DNA of 64,000 nucleotides from Aneurinibacillus sp. Ricciae_BoGa-3. Its GTDB lineage: Bacteria > Bacillota > Bacilli > Aneurinibacillales > Aneurinibacillaceae. A program made the position numbers and the translations under genes. Each line of letters begins with the position of its first letter. The stretch's first letter is position 1. The notes under the pieces are model-generated. The model was not told where the DNA came from. It saw only the letters and a program-made list of their open reading frames with translations, and did no database searches. The stretch is from NCBI RefSeq assembly GCF_028421645.1, contig NZ_CP116887.1, positions 3,908,001 through 3,972,000 of the forward strand, given 5' to 3'. Shown here one piece after another: positions 34,985-44,318 of this stretch.

Positions 34985-35025
34985 CTAACAAGGAGTAGGG
35001 TTATCCCCTACTCCTTGTTTATTCA
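34985..35025. terminator. Bidirectional terminator between DUF1540 and ftsW-like genes
   Basis: AACAAGGAGTAGGG / CCCTACTCCTTGTT forms a 14-bp perfect stem with a TTAT loop region, convergent position. Confidence 0.85.
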
Positions 35026-35029
35026 CCGA

Positions 35030-36223
35030 TTATTTCGCCGTGTTAAGGTTATGGCTTGGCTGTTTATTGCCGTCCCCTTCCTGCCGCTTCTGTTTAATCA
35101 GCATTTCGAGATTCCGCTTAGACAACTCTCTTGAAATGCTCAGTACGATGCCAACAGACGTCATGTACAGCAGAATAGAAGAGCCTCCATAACTGACAAA
35201 TGGCAGGGGAACACCTGTTATTGGAACTATCCCCTCCGCTCCGCCTATGTTGATGAAGGCCTGAATAAACGTCATGGCCATAATCCCAACTCCCAGAAGT
35301 CTTGCAAATACATCCTCGGTGCGCAAGGAGATCAGTATAATTCTCCAGAGAAAGAGCAGATACACCAGCAGGAAGATGGCTGCCCCGATAAACCCAAGCT
35401 CCTCCCCTATAATCGCAAAAATAAAATCTGTCTGTGATTCAGGCAAGTACAGATATTTTTCGATGCTCTTTCCAAGGCCCGCACCCAGAACACCGCCATG
35501 TGCCAGCGCGAAATACGAATGCACAAGCTGATAGCCGTTGCCAAGGCCGTTCATCCCGTCATTCCAGGGATCCCGGAAATTAAGGATCCGCTGCAGCCTG
35601 TAAGGAGAAAATAGTGTATAGAGGGCACTGAAACCAAGCACAGGCAAGCCCATAAACGCGAGATGTTTCATGTTGGCGCCGCCACCCAAAATAACAGTAA
35701 CAGCGGTAATCAGGAAAATGCCAGCCATTCCGAATGCCGGTTGAAGGGCAATAGCCAGGAAGAATACCACTACAACAATCATAGCTGGCAAGAGGCCCTT
35801 GCCAAAGTCACGAAACCTGTCTTGTTTTTTGGAGATGATGCCAGACAGATAAATGACAATCGCCAGCTTGGCGAATTCAGCAGGTTCAAGGGAAACCGGG
35901 CCAAAATCAATCCAGCTCCTTGCGCCTTTATGAACAGAGCCGATTCCGGGCACAAGCGTTGCTACGAGAACGATAAACACAGCCCCTACGATTTTTATAT
36001 AATGTTTTTTAAAAAAGGCATACGGAATATTCATCGTAAAAAGCAAGCTGATGCCGCCGATCAGCACCCACAAGCATTGCTTTTTTACGTAGTAGGCGGC
36101 ATCCCCTTTTTGAAAGGCATAAGCATAAATTGAACTCGAACTGTATACCATAACGATTCCAAATCCCACAAGCAGCAAGGTTAAGCAAAACAACAAATAG
36201 TCAGGTTTTCCTCTAGTTTTCAT
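35030..36223 (-). CDS. ftsW: FtsW/SpoVE-type SEDS peptidoglycan polymerase
   Basis: The 397-residue protein has about ten helices and the SEDS features SWIDFGPVSLEPAEFAKLAIVIY, FRDPWNDGMNGLGNGYQLVHSYFALAHGGVLGAGLGKS and LPESQTDFIFAIIGEELGF, whose aspartate (D266) matches the essential residue of FtsW/RodA. SEDS proteins polymerise glycan strands with a class B PBP. One oddity: the near-universal QPDLGT motif reads QPAFGM here (A163). It may be a secondary FtsW or SpoVE rather than the main divisome enzyme. It is monocistronic, flanked by a terminator and repeat copy D. Confidence 0.88.
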   Translation of the reverse strand: MKTRGKPDYLLFCLTLLLVGFGIVMVYSSSSIYAYAFQKGDAAYYVKKQCLWVLIGGISLLFTMNIPYAFFKKHYIKIVGAVFIVLVATLVPGIGSVHKGARSWIDFGPVSLEPAEFAKLAIVIYLSGIISKKQDRFRDFGKGLLPAMIVVVVFFLAIALQPAFGMAGIFLITAVTVILGGGANMKHLAFMGLPVLGFSALYTLFSPYRLQRILNFRDPWNDGMNGLGNGYQLVHSYFALAHGGVLGAGLGKSIEKYLYLPESQTDFIFAIIGEELGFIGAAIFLLVYLLFLWRIILISLRTEDVFARLLGVGIMAMTFIQAFINIGGAEGIVPITGVPLPFVSYGGSSILLYMTSVGIVLSISRELSKRNLEMLIKQKRQEGDGNKQPSHNLNTAK

Positions 36224-36289
36224 CTTTTCCTCTATACGATCTAACGTTTTTTATGTAAGTGTATACCACATGGATTAAGATTCCATTAG

Positions 36290-36535
36290 AAGAATAAACA
36301 TCGCGGACATGCCTTTTCGGCCGCTTTCTGTCACGACGGGCGCACCGGCAAAACATCTGGGTATCTCAATGATGGAGACAGGTTGCCGGTGTTTGTCGCC
36401 CTCTGCTCCAGACGCTCCTAAAGGTGAAAGTAAGGAGCCGGCATTGTCTCGCGATGTTTTTCTTTAGCATTTTGGGGACCATACGGTCCCCATTTAAGAA
36501 AAAACAAATACTTTAATACTTTAAATTAACATATA
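36290..36535 (+). repeat. Palindromic terminator-associated repeat, copy D
   Basis: Starts AGAATAAACATCGCGGACATGCC, has a 30-bp deletion in the left arm, keeps ACCGGCAAAACATCTGGGTATCTC and the inverted right arm ending GTCTCGCGATGTTTTTCTT. The small hairpin GGGGACCATACGGTCCCC is at 36474-36491 and an A/T-rich tail follows. Before the IS inserted at 36543-36550, this tail led straight to the dtd terminator, as the other copies do to their terminators. Confidence 0.83.
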
Positions 36536-36640
36536 ATCTCTTTAACAATAGGCTATGTTAAACTTTGTTGTTGATATTTGATGATTGCGAACTAACGTTC
36601 TATAATAAGGGTAATATCATTGTTCGGAGATGATTTGCCT

Positions 36641-37155
36641 ATGGATTTAAAGGAACTGAAAAAGCTTGCTGATACGTTGGACGATAATGCAAGCGGAATA
36701 TTGTCGAACGTAAGCCACGTAAACGTGGCGGAAAAGCCAAGTATCGTGGCATTAGTAATGACCAAGTATGTGTACTCGTTGCCCGTGACCGTCAGAAAAT
36801 GACTTATTCTGGCGTTCTCGGGCGTGGACGTATTCGGACTACAAAATTGGATGAAGCGATTGGTGGTCATATATCTGACTCAAACGTGCTATGCACTGAT
36901 TCGTGGAGAGCATTCAGCGGCGTGTATCATATCCAAAACGTAAACAGCTACCACAGCCGCTTGAAGAAATGGATGGACCGCTTTAATGGTGTTGCTACCA
37001 AATATTTGCAACATTATTTAGCTTGGTTTTGTTATATAGACAGCAAGGAATATGAGAATACCTTATCGAATAAGAAAAATATGTTGGTCAAATCGTGCCT
37101 GTTTACAGTGACCGACACGAATACAAAACTTAGGCTTTCTGCTTATTCTTGTTAA
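36641..37155 (+). pseudogene. Degenerate IS1595-family transposase
   Basis: The C-terminal part is clear in one frame from 36709: RKPRKRGGKAKYRGISNDQVCVL, then MTYSGVLGRGRIRTTKLDEAIGGHI, NVLCTDSWRAFSGV (catalytic Asp) and YHSRLKKWMDRFNGVATKYLQHYLAWF, typical of the IS1595/ISXO2 DDE domain. The N-terminal scrap MDLKELKKLADTLDDNASGIL is in another frame, and the zinc-ribbon and first catalytic part are missing. So an internal deletion plus frame change has inactivated it. The C-terminal 15 residues are unusual and may be read-through. Confidence 0.88.
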
Positions 37156-37228
37156 GCTAACGGGCAGGATAATGGAATTTTCCTTTTATGTGGTAAAATA
37201 AAGTCATCTGGAAAATGGAGGGGATTTT

Positions 37229-37975
37229 ATGACAATAGGATCTCAAAACGATATCGATGCTCTAAAGGAAATTGGCAAAATCGTTGCATTGACGATTAGT
37301 GAAATGAAACGACACGCACGTGTCGGAATTACGACAAGGGAACTGGATGATATTGGAGGAAGGTTTTTGAAAAGGCATGGGGCTGTACCGGCACCTAAAA
37401 AAACATACAATTTCCCGGGCAACACATGTATTAGCATTAACCATGAAGTTGCCCACGGAATACCGGGAAATCGAATCATTCAACCGGGTGATTTAATAAA
37501 CATCGATGTTTCGGCAGAATTGGGAGACTATTATGCGGATGCGGGACATTCTTTTCCGATACCTCCATTCAACCCATCATTAATGCGTCTCTGTCGATAC
37601 ACACACAATACGACGATGAAAGTAATCTCTTCACTTAAGCATGGAGTAAAACTGAACGAAATTGGAAGGATTATTGAAATCGAGGCTAAAAAAGGCGGCT
37701 ATAATGTTATTAGGAATCTGTGTAGTCACGGTATTGGGAAATCCCTGCACGAGACCCCCAAAGAGATTCTACCTGTTTATAACAAGCACGATAAACGTGT
37801 TTTGAACGAGGGTTTGGTCATTACAATCGAGCCCTTTTTATCTACAGGTGCAGGGTATGTCGTTGAGCAAACGGATGGGTGGACGTTATGTGTGCCTGAC
37901 AATAGCTTTGTGGCACAACAGGAGCACACTATTATAATTACAAAGAATCAGCCGATCATAGTGACTGTAGCATAG
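37229..37975 (+). CDS. map: Type I methionine aminopeptidase (IS cargo)
   Basis: The 248-residue enzyme removes N-terminal methionine from new proteins. All metal and catalytic residues of type I MetAPs are present: H76 (NHEVAHGIP), D93 (NIDVS), D104 (YYADAGHSF), H167 (CSHGIGKS), E201 (ITIEPF) and E232 (QQEHTI). It has no N-terminal zinc extension and looks more like the secondary B. subtilis enzyme YflG than the ribosomal-operon Map. GGAGGGG precedes ATG 37229. It lies entirely within the IS ends, after the broken transposase and before its own terminator. Base composition is somewhat more AT-rich than the neighbours, consistent with transfer. Confidence 0.94.
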   Translation: MTIGSQNDIDALKEIGKIVALTISEMKRHARVGITTRELDDIGGRFLKRHGAVPAPKKTYNFPGNTCISINHEVAHGIPGNRIIQPGDLINIDVSAELGDYYADAGHSFPIPPFNPSLMRLCRYTHNTTMKVISSLKHGVKLNEIGRIIEIEAKKGGYNVIRNLCSHGIGKSLHETPKEILPVYNKHDKRVLNEGLVITIEPFLSTGAGYVVEQTDGWTLCVPDNSFVAQQEHTIIITKNQPIIVTVA

Positions 37976-38040
37976 ACCATCAGCATAAACTACCAGTTTT
38001 TTGTTTCCAGGTTGTGCTAACAGAGAACGATAGCTCAATA

Positions 38041-38068
38041 AACCGCCATTTTACCAAGGCGGTTTTCT
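38041..38068 (+). terminator. Terminator of the map cargo gene
   Basis: ACCGCC / GGCGGT stem around ATTTTACCAA followed by TTTTC; inside the right end of the element. Confidence 0.7.
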
Positions 38069-38112
38069 TATGGTCAAATATCAACATTAGAATTTAACAT
38101 AGCCTAACAATA

Positions 38113-38140
38113 AAAAAACCAGGCTATGAATAGCCTGGGC
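38113..38140 (-). terminator. Terminator of rel-dtd
   Basis: CCAGGCTA / TAGCCTGG perfect stem with a TTCA loop and seven T on the minus strand. The IS target site lies directly next to the T-run. Confidence 0.85.
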
Positions 38141-38194
38141 CGGAGGGTGAGCCATGCTGCAGGATGGCGTCAACCAACTAGGGACGTGTCTGTC

Positions 38195-38647
38195 TTATTC
38201 GGTTGACGACCGGCTCTCAACAATGAGCGTCACAGGTCCGTCATTAACAAGCGAAACTTCCATCATAGCGCCAAAGACACCGGTTTCGACCCGGAGCCCG
38301 GCGCTTCTGAGCTTCTCATTAAATCGTTCATAAAGTGGTTTTGCGTATTCGGGACGGGCCGCCTCTATAAAGCTTGGCCGCCTGCCTTTTCTCGTATCTC
38401 CATACAGGGTAAACTGTGAAACCGATAAAATCTCTCCTCCCACATCAAGGACAGAACGATTCATTTTCCCCTGTTCGTCTTCAAAAATACGAAGATTGGC
38501 CACCTTCTCAACTCCATACGCAATATCTTCTTCCCTATCCGTGTGTGTGATGCCAACAAGGAGGACAAGGCCAGCTTCGATATGGCCTGTTACCTGTCCT
38601 TCAACTGTGACCTTTGCTTGCTTTGAGCGCTGAACGACAATACGCAT
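38195..38647 (-). CDS. dtd: D-aminoacyl-tRNA deacylase
   Basis: The 150-residue protein frees D-amino acids from tRNA, protecting translation. It has the two signature motifs [19 protein letters not shown] and NDGPVTL (Gly-cisPro). ATG 38647 is preceded by AGAGGAG. Gene order rel-dtd is the usual one in Bacillota, with 55 bp between them. A terminator follows the gene. Confidence 0.96.
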   Translation of the reverse strand: MRIVVQRSKQAKVTVEGQVTGHIEAGLVLLVGITHTDREEDIAYGVEKVANLRIFEDEQGKMNRSVLDVGGEILSVSQFTLYGDTRKGRRPSFIEAARPEYAKPLYERFNEKLRSAGLRVETGVFGAMMEVSLVNDGPVTLIVESRSSTE

Positions 38648-38702
38648 AGATACCGTATACTCCTCTTCCCACCTGGATGTTTTTTCGCGTAATCGCCTAC
38701 TA

Positions 38703-40892
38703 TCACGTGTTCAGCACACGGCGAACGGAATAAACATCCCGGATTTTCTTGATGCGTTCCACCACTTTATGAAGGTGGTCAACGTTGTGGATAGATATGG
38801 CCATGTTGATTTTGGCTACCCGGTTCTTATCCGACTTGCCCGATACAGAAGAAATATTTGTTTTCATATCCGCTACGGCAGCTAGCACTTCGTTAAGCAG
38901 GCCGCTGCGATCATGGCCCATGATCTCAATCTCCACATTATATTCGTGGCTCAGATCGCCCTCCCATTCTACATGGATAAGCCGCTCTTTTTCTTCTTCA
39001 GATGAGTGCGTAACGTTTGGGCATGTGGCACGGTGGACAGAAACCCCGCGTCCCCGCGTGATAAAGCCCACGATGTCATCTCCGGGTACCGGATTGCAGC
39101 AGCGGGAGAAACGCAGTAATAGATTATCCACGCCTTTTACCACTACACCCTGATCAGGGCGCCGTCGGGTAATTTCATTCCTGATCTCCGTTACATTAGG
39201 GCGCTGTTCTTCCCGTTCTTTGCGCAGCTTTTCCGTTAACCGGGTTGCTATCTGTGCGCCGGTAATGCCGCCATAACCAACCGCTGCAAACATATCTTCA
39301 TCATTTTGAAAATTAAACTTTCCCGCAACTTCAAGCAGGTTGTCAGCCGTCATCACTTCTTTAGGTTCAAAGTTGTTGCGGCGAATCTCGCTTTCAACCA
39401 ACTCACGGCCTTTGGCGACATTCTCTTCGCGTTTTTCTTTCTTGAACCACTGCTTGATTTTATTGCGGGCATGGGATGACTTGGCGATTTTTAGCCAGTC
39501 GCGGCTCGGCCCAAAGCTGTGTTTCGAAGTAAGAATCTCAACAATGTCACCCGTATTGAGCTTATGATCGAGCGGAACAATCTTCCCGTTGACCTTGGCC
39601 CCGATGGTTCGATTGCCGATCTCTGAGTGGATTCGGTAGGCATAATCGAGCGGGACAGAACCCTTTGGCAGTTCGATAACATCACCCTTGGGCGTAAACA
39701 CAAACACAAGGTCAGAGAACAAATCCATCTTAAGCGATTCCATAAATTCATGGGCGTCTTTCGTTTCCTGCTGCCATTCCAGAATTTCACGGAACCATGA
39801 AAGTTTCGTTTCGAAGCCGCTCTCGCTTGCAGCTGCTTTGCCTTCCTTATAAGCCCAATGGGCGGCGATACCAAATTCAGCGATCCGGTGCATCTCAGCT
39901 GTGCGGATTTGCACCTCTAAAGGTTCACCGTTTGGTCCAATAACGGTTGTATGCAGCGACTGGTACATATTTGCCTTAGGCATCGCAATATAGTCTTTAA
40001 AGCGGCCGGGCATCGGCTTCCACAGTGTGTGGACAATGCCAAGCACCGCATAGCAGTCGCGGATATTCTCCACAATGATCCGCACCGCAAGCAAATCATA
40101 AATTTCGTTAAATTCCTTATTTTGCTTAACCATTTTACGATAAATGCTGTAGATGTGTTTAGGACGCCCGGAAATATCACCGTCGATTTTTATTTCATGG
40201 ATTCTGTCTAAGAGCGTCTGTATAACCAGCTCAATATATTTCTCCCGCTCCGCACGTTTTTTCTTCATTAGATTAACGATGCGGTAATACTGCTGGGGAT
40301 TTATATAGCGGAGCGCGGTGTCTTCCATCTCCCATTTAATCGAAGCTATCCCGAGCCGGTGTGCCAGCGGTGCAAATATTTCCAGTGTTTCGTCCGATAT
40401 TTGTCGCTGCTTCTCCTCAGACAGATGTTTAAGCGTACGCATATTATGAAGGCGGTCAGCCAGCTTAATCATCATAACCCGCAGATCCTTAGCCATGGCA
40501 AGGAACATTTTACGGTGATTTTCCGCCTGCTGCTGCTCTTTTGATTTAAATTTAATACGGCCGAGTTTGGTTACACCGTCTACAAGCTGTGCAACCTCCT
40601 GGCCGAAGTTTTCCTGAATTTGTTGTTCAGTAACTTCTGTGTCTTCTACAACATCATGTAGAAAGGCGGCAGCTACTGTTACCGCATCCATCTGCAGGTC
40701 AATTAAAATGCCCGCAACCGCGATCGGATGGATAATGTAAGGCTCCCCGGATTTGCGGGCCTGGCCATCATGAGCCTTTCTGGCAAATTCATACGCACGA
40801 ATAAGAAACTCGGTATCTTCGACAGGTAAATACTTCTTCGCATTATCTATGACATGATCGATAGCGGTTTCTATCGCCGTCTCGGTACTCAT
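38703..40892 (-). CDS. relA: Bifunctional (p)ppGpp synthetase/hydrolase Rel
   Basis: The 729-residue protein has the HD hydrolase domain ([30 protein letters not shown]), the synthetase domain ([34 protein letters not shown]), then TGS ([29 protein letters not shown]), helical, zinc-finger ([32 protein letters not shown]) and ACT domains. The HD motif is intact, so both activities are expected. ATG 40892 is eight bases after AAAGGAGA. It runs the stringent response. Confidence 0.96.
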   Translation of the reverse strand: MSTETAIETAIDHVIDNAKKYLPVEDTEFLIRAYEFARKAHDGQARKSGEPYIIHPIAVAGILIDLQMDAVTVAAAFLHDVVEDTEVTEQQIQENFGQEVAQLVDGVTKLGRIKFKSKEQQQAENHRKMFLAMAKDLRVMMIKLADRLHNMRTLKHLSEEKQRQISDETLEIFAPLAHRLGIASIKWEMEDTALRYINPQQYYRIVNLMKKKRAEREKYIELVIQTLLDRIHEIKIDGDISGRPKHIYSIYRKMVKQNKEFNEIYDLLAVRIIVENIRDCYAVLGIVHTLWKPMPGRFKDYIAMPKANMYQSLHTTVIGPNGEPLEVQIRTAEMHRIAEFGIAAHWAYKEGKAAASESGFETKLSWFREILEWQQETKDAHEFMESLKMDLFSDLVFVFTPKGDVIELPKGSVPLDYAYRIHSEIGNRTIGAKVNGKIVPLDHKLNTGDIVEILTSKHSFGPSRDWLKIAKSSHARNKIKQWFKKEKREENVAKGRELVESEIRRNNFEPKEVMTADNLLEVAGKFNFQNDEDMFAAVGYGGITGAQIATRLTEKLRKEREEQRPNVTEIRNEITRRRPDQGVVVKGVDNLLLRFSRCCNPVPGDDIVGFITRGRGVSVHRATCPNVTHSSEEEKERLIHVEWEGDLSHEYNVEIEIMGHDRSGLLNEVLAAVADMKTNISSVSGKSDKNRVAKINMAISIHNVDHLHKVVERIKKIRDVYSVRRVLNT

Positions 40893-40994
40893 TAGAATTA
40901 TCTCCTTTGCCACTCCGTAAACTATTACCCTTTATTATCTTTCAAATGTAAGGGAAAGTAAAGGGGATGCACAGAGGAATAACGGGGTTTGTGT

Positions 40995-41043
40995 CGAAAA
41001 AAAACTGCCTCCTTCTTAGAAAACAAAGATGGGGGCAGGCTAT
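40995..41043 (-). terminator. Terminator of recJ-apt
   Basis: On the minus strand GCCTGCCCCCATC pairs with GAAGGAGGCAG around an AT-rich loop, followed by a long T-run. Confidence 0.75.
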
Positions 41044-41061
41044 TTGTTTTACTGTAATGAT

Positions 41062-41574
41062 TTAGTACTTGATTAGGGAGAAAATATCGTATCCGGTGCC
41101 TATTTTTTCACGGCCGCCAAGATCTAACTCAATCAGGAAAGCAAGGCCTACAATTTCACCGCCGAGCTGCTTTACAAGGTCGATCGTTGTATTGATCGTG
41201 CCGCCAGTCGCAAGCAGGTCATCGGCAATAAGCACACGCTGGCCTGGCTTAATCGCATCCTTATGCATCGCCAGCACATCGCTGCCATATTCCAGGCTGT
41301 AGCTCGCCTGAATGGTTTCAGCAGGCAGCTTTCCCTTCTTGCGGACAGGGGCAAATCCAGCATTTAATTCAAGGGCAATCGGGCAGCCAATGACAAAGCC
41401 GCGCGCTTCAGGGCCCACTACAATATCTACCTTTTTATCACGTGCGAAGTCTGCCAGCTGCCCAATAGCAGCCTTGTAGGCAGGCCCATCCTGCAAAAGC
41501 GTTGTAATATCTTTAAAGCTGATGCCCTCCTGCGGATAATTCTCAATCACGCGGATTTTTTCTTTAAAGTCCAT
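41062..41574 (-). CDS. apt: Adenine phosphoribosyltransferase
   Basis: The 170-residue enzyme salvages adenine to AMP with PRPP. It has the PRPP loop [24 protein letters not shown] and the hood residues [10 protein letters not shown]. The start is ATG 41574 behind AGGAGG, overlapping the last codons of recJ by 11 bp, so the two genes are coupled, as in B. subtilis (recJ-apt-rel). The in-frame region upstream of this ATG belongs to recJ in another frame. Confidence 0.97.
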   Translation of the reverse strand: MDFKEKIRVIENYPQEGISFKDITTLLQDGPAYKAAIGQLADFARDKKVDIVVGPEARGFVIGCPIALELNAGFAPVRKKGKLPAETIQASYSLEYGSDVLAMHKDAIKPGQRVLIADDLLATGGTINTTIDLVKQLGGEIVGLAFLIELDLGGREKIGTGYDIFSLIKY

Positions 41575-43921
41575 GAACCATTTCCTCCTGGGCTGCCTGC
41601 TTGAGACAGCGCTGTTTAATGAATTGCTGTAAAGATGCATAGGATGAGTAAAGTAACTCGGTTTCCAGCTCAAGCGTTTCCCGCTGCAGCTGGTATAAAG
41701 AGGATTCAGTTAAATCTCTTCTGGCCGGCTGATCAGCCAGCCGGTAACCCTCTTCACTCTTATTCAGGAACTCGAGTTCAGCAAACACCGCAAGAATAAA
41801 GGCGGCGGCTCCCGGTTCAAGCGCTTTTGCGCGGGCGAGCTGCGCAATATCCTGTTTTTTTACAAATTTATGCTGAGCCATTGCTTTATAAATCTCTTTA
41901 AAATGTTCGCGCGAGGGTATTGCTTGCAGGGCATTTTTCTCCTCGCTAAATAAACAGTAAATCCGCTCCGCATTAGCATAGTCAGCGAGACTGCTTTTAA
42001 GCTCCGCAAGCGAACGGGGCAAATCATACAAAATGATATACCGCACATCCAAAGCGCCCGTCCCGGTGGAAACAGGGCAGAGTTTGATGTTCTGCCAGCG
42101 GGGCTTTTTTTGCTGCAGGGCTTCCAGGTTATGCTTGCGGAAAACAAACAGGCCGGCGGGTACATCACCATCCAGCTGATCAAGCCGCTCCTCCCTGCTG
42201 CGGCTGCCACGCCAGTCGAAAATTTGCAAGCCTGGAACCTCGATATCCTTTATGGTTATCTGCGGACGCCGGGTGTTATTCCATTCATTCACATTTAATT
42301 CGCCGACCAATCTGACTTCCGGCATTAAGGAAAGATCCGTGATGATATCCGCCATCTTAAAAGCGATGCCATCAAGCGAATGCTCTCCCTGGCGGATCTC
42401 ACATTTGAGATGGTTTTTATCCCGCCCGATTGTCCGTGTATTCGCGAGTTCCACTTCCTCTATTAAAATCCGCGGGCTGGGGTTTCCGATGCCAAATGGA
42501 GCGAGAAGCTGGAGCTGATCAATTGTATCGAGGCTTGCATCCTGCAGGCTGCATTGCGCGTCTACCCGGGTAACAGGCGTGTAATCTTCCTCTGTAAGCC
42601 ATTCACTTGCCACCTGATTCAAGCGCTGCCGAAGCTCCGGTACATCAGCTAAAGCTAGCGTCATGCCCGCAGCCATTGGATGGCCGCCGTAGTGGGGCAA
42701 TATATCATCACACGTTACAAGTGCTTCATACATATTAAACCCGGCAATGCTGCGAGCTGAACCTTTCACTTTCAAGCCGTCTTCATGAATGCTAAGAACG
42801 ATTGAAGGCCTGTAAAACTTCTCTACGAGGCGGGATGCGACTATGCCAATTACCCCTTCATTCCAGCCCTCACCAGCCACAACGATAACATTCCGCTCAT
42901 CTTCCGGCATGTCAAGCACCATCGCAATGGCCTGCTCGGCTATGCTTTCAACCAGCTCTTGCCGTTCTTTGTTCAGCGCGTCCAATTCTTCCGCGTACTT
43001 CTCCGCCACTTCCGGTTTATCTGTCACAAGCATTTTCACTGCCCGATCGGCGGTTTCCAATCGTCCAGTAGCATTAATGCGCGGACCCATGCCAAAACCA
43101 ATATCATAAGCGGTCGACTTCCCTTCAACACCGCATATTTTTTTCAGTGCCTGGATACCCGGGTTAGCCGTTTGGTCAATCGCCTGAAGGCCCAGCTTAG
43201 CAATCAGACGGTTCTCATCAATAAGTGGCACCAGGTCAGCTATCGTTCCAATGGCTGCAATATCAAGCAGCTGATGCGGAAACTCGCCAAGAAGTGCATG
43301 GGCGAATTTGAAAGCAACCCCTGCCCCGGCGAGCATATCAAAAGGATAGGTACACCCCGGCTTCTTGGGATTGACGACCGCATAGGCATCCGGCAGCTCA
43401 CTCGGGGGCTCATGGTGGTCTGTAATGATAATATCAAGGCCTAACTCTTTTGCCTTCTCTACTTCCTCAACAGCGCTAATGCCAGTATCGACGGTTATAA
43501 CAAGGCCAAACCCGTTTCCCGCCGCTTTGATAAGTGCCTCCACGTTTAAGCCGTAGCCCTCGGTAAAGCGGTTCGGTATATAATACTGAAAAGTCGCACC
43601 GGCCAACCGCATGGTATGTATCATAATGCTGGTGCTGGTTACACCGTCAGCGTCATAGTCCCCGTAAATAAGGATAGGTTCTCCCTGATGTATCGCTTCC
43701 TTCGTCCGGCTAATCGCTTTATCCATACCGCTGAGAAGAAATGGGTCATAGAAGTCTGCTGTACCACCGTGAAGAAACTTGCGTGCCTTCTGCGGTGTAT
43801 CGATCCCTCTGCTGGTTAAAAGGCCTGCCAACAGTGGTGATAGTTGCAGTTCGCGCTGAAGTTCCAGAACCTTGTCCTCATCTTGTTTCTCCATTATCCA
43901 GCGTGTCTTTGACCGTAACAA
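41564..43921 (-). CDS. recJ: Single-stranded-DNA exonuclease RecJ
   Basis: The 785-residue nuclease has DHH motifs ([32 protein letters not shown]) and the DHHA1 motif [11 protein letters not shown], then an OB-fold ([12 protein letters not shown]) and a long C-terminal domain as in Bacillota RecJ. The start is TTG 43921, seven bases after GAGGTGG, giving MLRSKTRW, the typical RecJ N terminus; an ATG nine codons later has no good site. It degrades single strands 5'-to-3' in repair. Confidence 0.96.
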   Translation of the reverse strand: MLRSKTRWIMEKQDEDKVLELQRELQLSPLLAGLLTSRGIDTPQKARKFLHGGTADFYDPFLLSGMDKAISRTKEAIHQGEPILIYGDYDADGVTSTSIMIHTMRLAGATFQYYIPNRFTEGYGLNVEALIKAAGNGFGLVITVDTGISAVEEVEKAKELGLDIIITDHHEPPSELPDAYAVVNPKKPGCTYPFDMLAGAGVAFKFAHALLGEFPHQLLDIAAIGTIADLVPLIDENRLIAKLGLQAIDQTANPGIQALKKICGVEGKSTAYDIGFGMGPRINATGRLETADRAVKMLVTDKPEVAEKYAEELDALNKERQELVESIAEQAIAMVLDMPEDERNVIVVAGEGWNEGVIGIVASRLVEKFYRPSIVLSIHEDGLKVKGSARSIAGFNMYEALVTCDDILPHYGGHPMAAGMTLALADVPELRQRLNQVASEWLTEEDYTPVTRVDAQCSLQDASLDTIDQLQLLAPFGIGNPSPRILIEEVELANTRTIGRDKNHLKCEIRQGEHSLDGIAFKMADIITDLSLMPEVRLVGELNVNEWNNTRRPQITIKDIEVPGLQIFDWRGSRSREERLDQLDGDVPAGLFVFRKHNLEALQQKKPRWQNIKLCPVSTGTGALDVRYIILYDLPRSLAELKSSLADYANAERIYCLFSEEKNALQAIPSREHFKEIYKAMAQHKFVKKQDIAQLARAKALEPGAAAFILAVFAELEFLNKSEEGYRLADQPARRDLTESSLYQLQRETLELETELLYSSYASLQQFIKQRCLKQAAQEEMVHGL

Positions 43922-43980
43922 GCGTCTTCCACCTCTCTTTTAATACTCGTATATTATACAAGACAGGCTTGGCAGGAACA

Positions 43981-44250
43981 ATGAGAAAAAACTTCGCGGG
44001 CCATGCCGCTCTCTCCTTTCCCCTCATAGAAGTTTTACGGCCGCTTTGTGGAACGACGGACGGACCGGCAAAACATCTGGGTATCTCAACGATGGAGACA
44101 GGTGCCGGTCTTTTCCGCCCTCCGTTCCAAACGCTCCACAGGGGGAAAGAAGGGTGCGGACATGCGCCTCGCGATGTTTTTCTTGGGTGTTTCGGGACCG
44201 GAGGTCCCATGTAAAAAATCGCTCAAGGCATTTCAGCGATGTATACTTTC
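43981..44250 (+). repeat. Palindromic terminator-associated repeat, copy E (most complete)
   Basis: Left arm GAGAAAAAACTTCGCGGGCC with CATGCCGCTCTCTCCTTTCCCC; right arm GGGGGAAAGAAGGGTGCGGACATGCG with CCTCGCGATGTTTTTCTT. Inner arms GGACGGACCGGCA and TGCCGGTCTTTTCCGCCC pair, capped by ACATCTGGGTATCTCAACGATGGAGACA. The hairpin GGGACCGGAGGTCCC is at 44194-44208 and the tail ends GTATACTTTC. It lies between the secF terminator and recJ. Confidence 0.88.
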
Positions 44251-44263
44251 TACGATAAAGAAA

Positions 44264-44292
44264 TACCGCTGCCAGAATGAGCAGCGGTTAGC
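44264..44292 (-). terminator. Terminator of secDF
   Basis: ACCGCTGC / GCAGCGGT stem with TCATTCTG loop and an A/T-rich T-run on the minus strand. Confidence 0.75.
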
Positions 44293-44318
44293 CTTGTTTT
44301 CGGCTGGGTTATGCCTGT

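Larger units (their letters stand above)
36551..38104 (+). mobile_element. IS1595-type element with methionine aminopeptidase cargo
   Basis: The 1554-bp unit begins GGCTATGTTAAA and ends TTTAACATAGCC. Including flanking bases its inverted ends match at 29 of 33 positions (36549-36581 and 38074-38106). It is flanked by a perfect 8-bp direct repeat, TAACAATA, at 36543-36550 and 38105-38112; 8 bp is the duplication size known for the IS1595 family. Inside are a broken IS1595 transposase and an intact type I methionine aminopeptidase. The family is known to include elements with passenger genes. It landed between the dtd terminator and repeat copy D. Confidence 0.9.

Noticed and set aside
36541..38112. 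Composite transposon with two complete IS copies
   Set aside because: Only one pair of short inverted ends and one transposase remnant are present; a single IS with cargo explains everything, including the 8-bp duplication.
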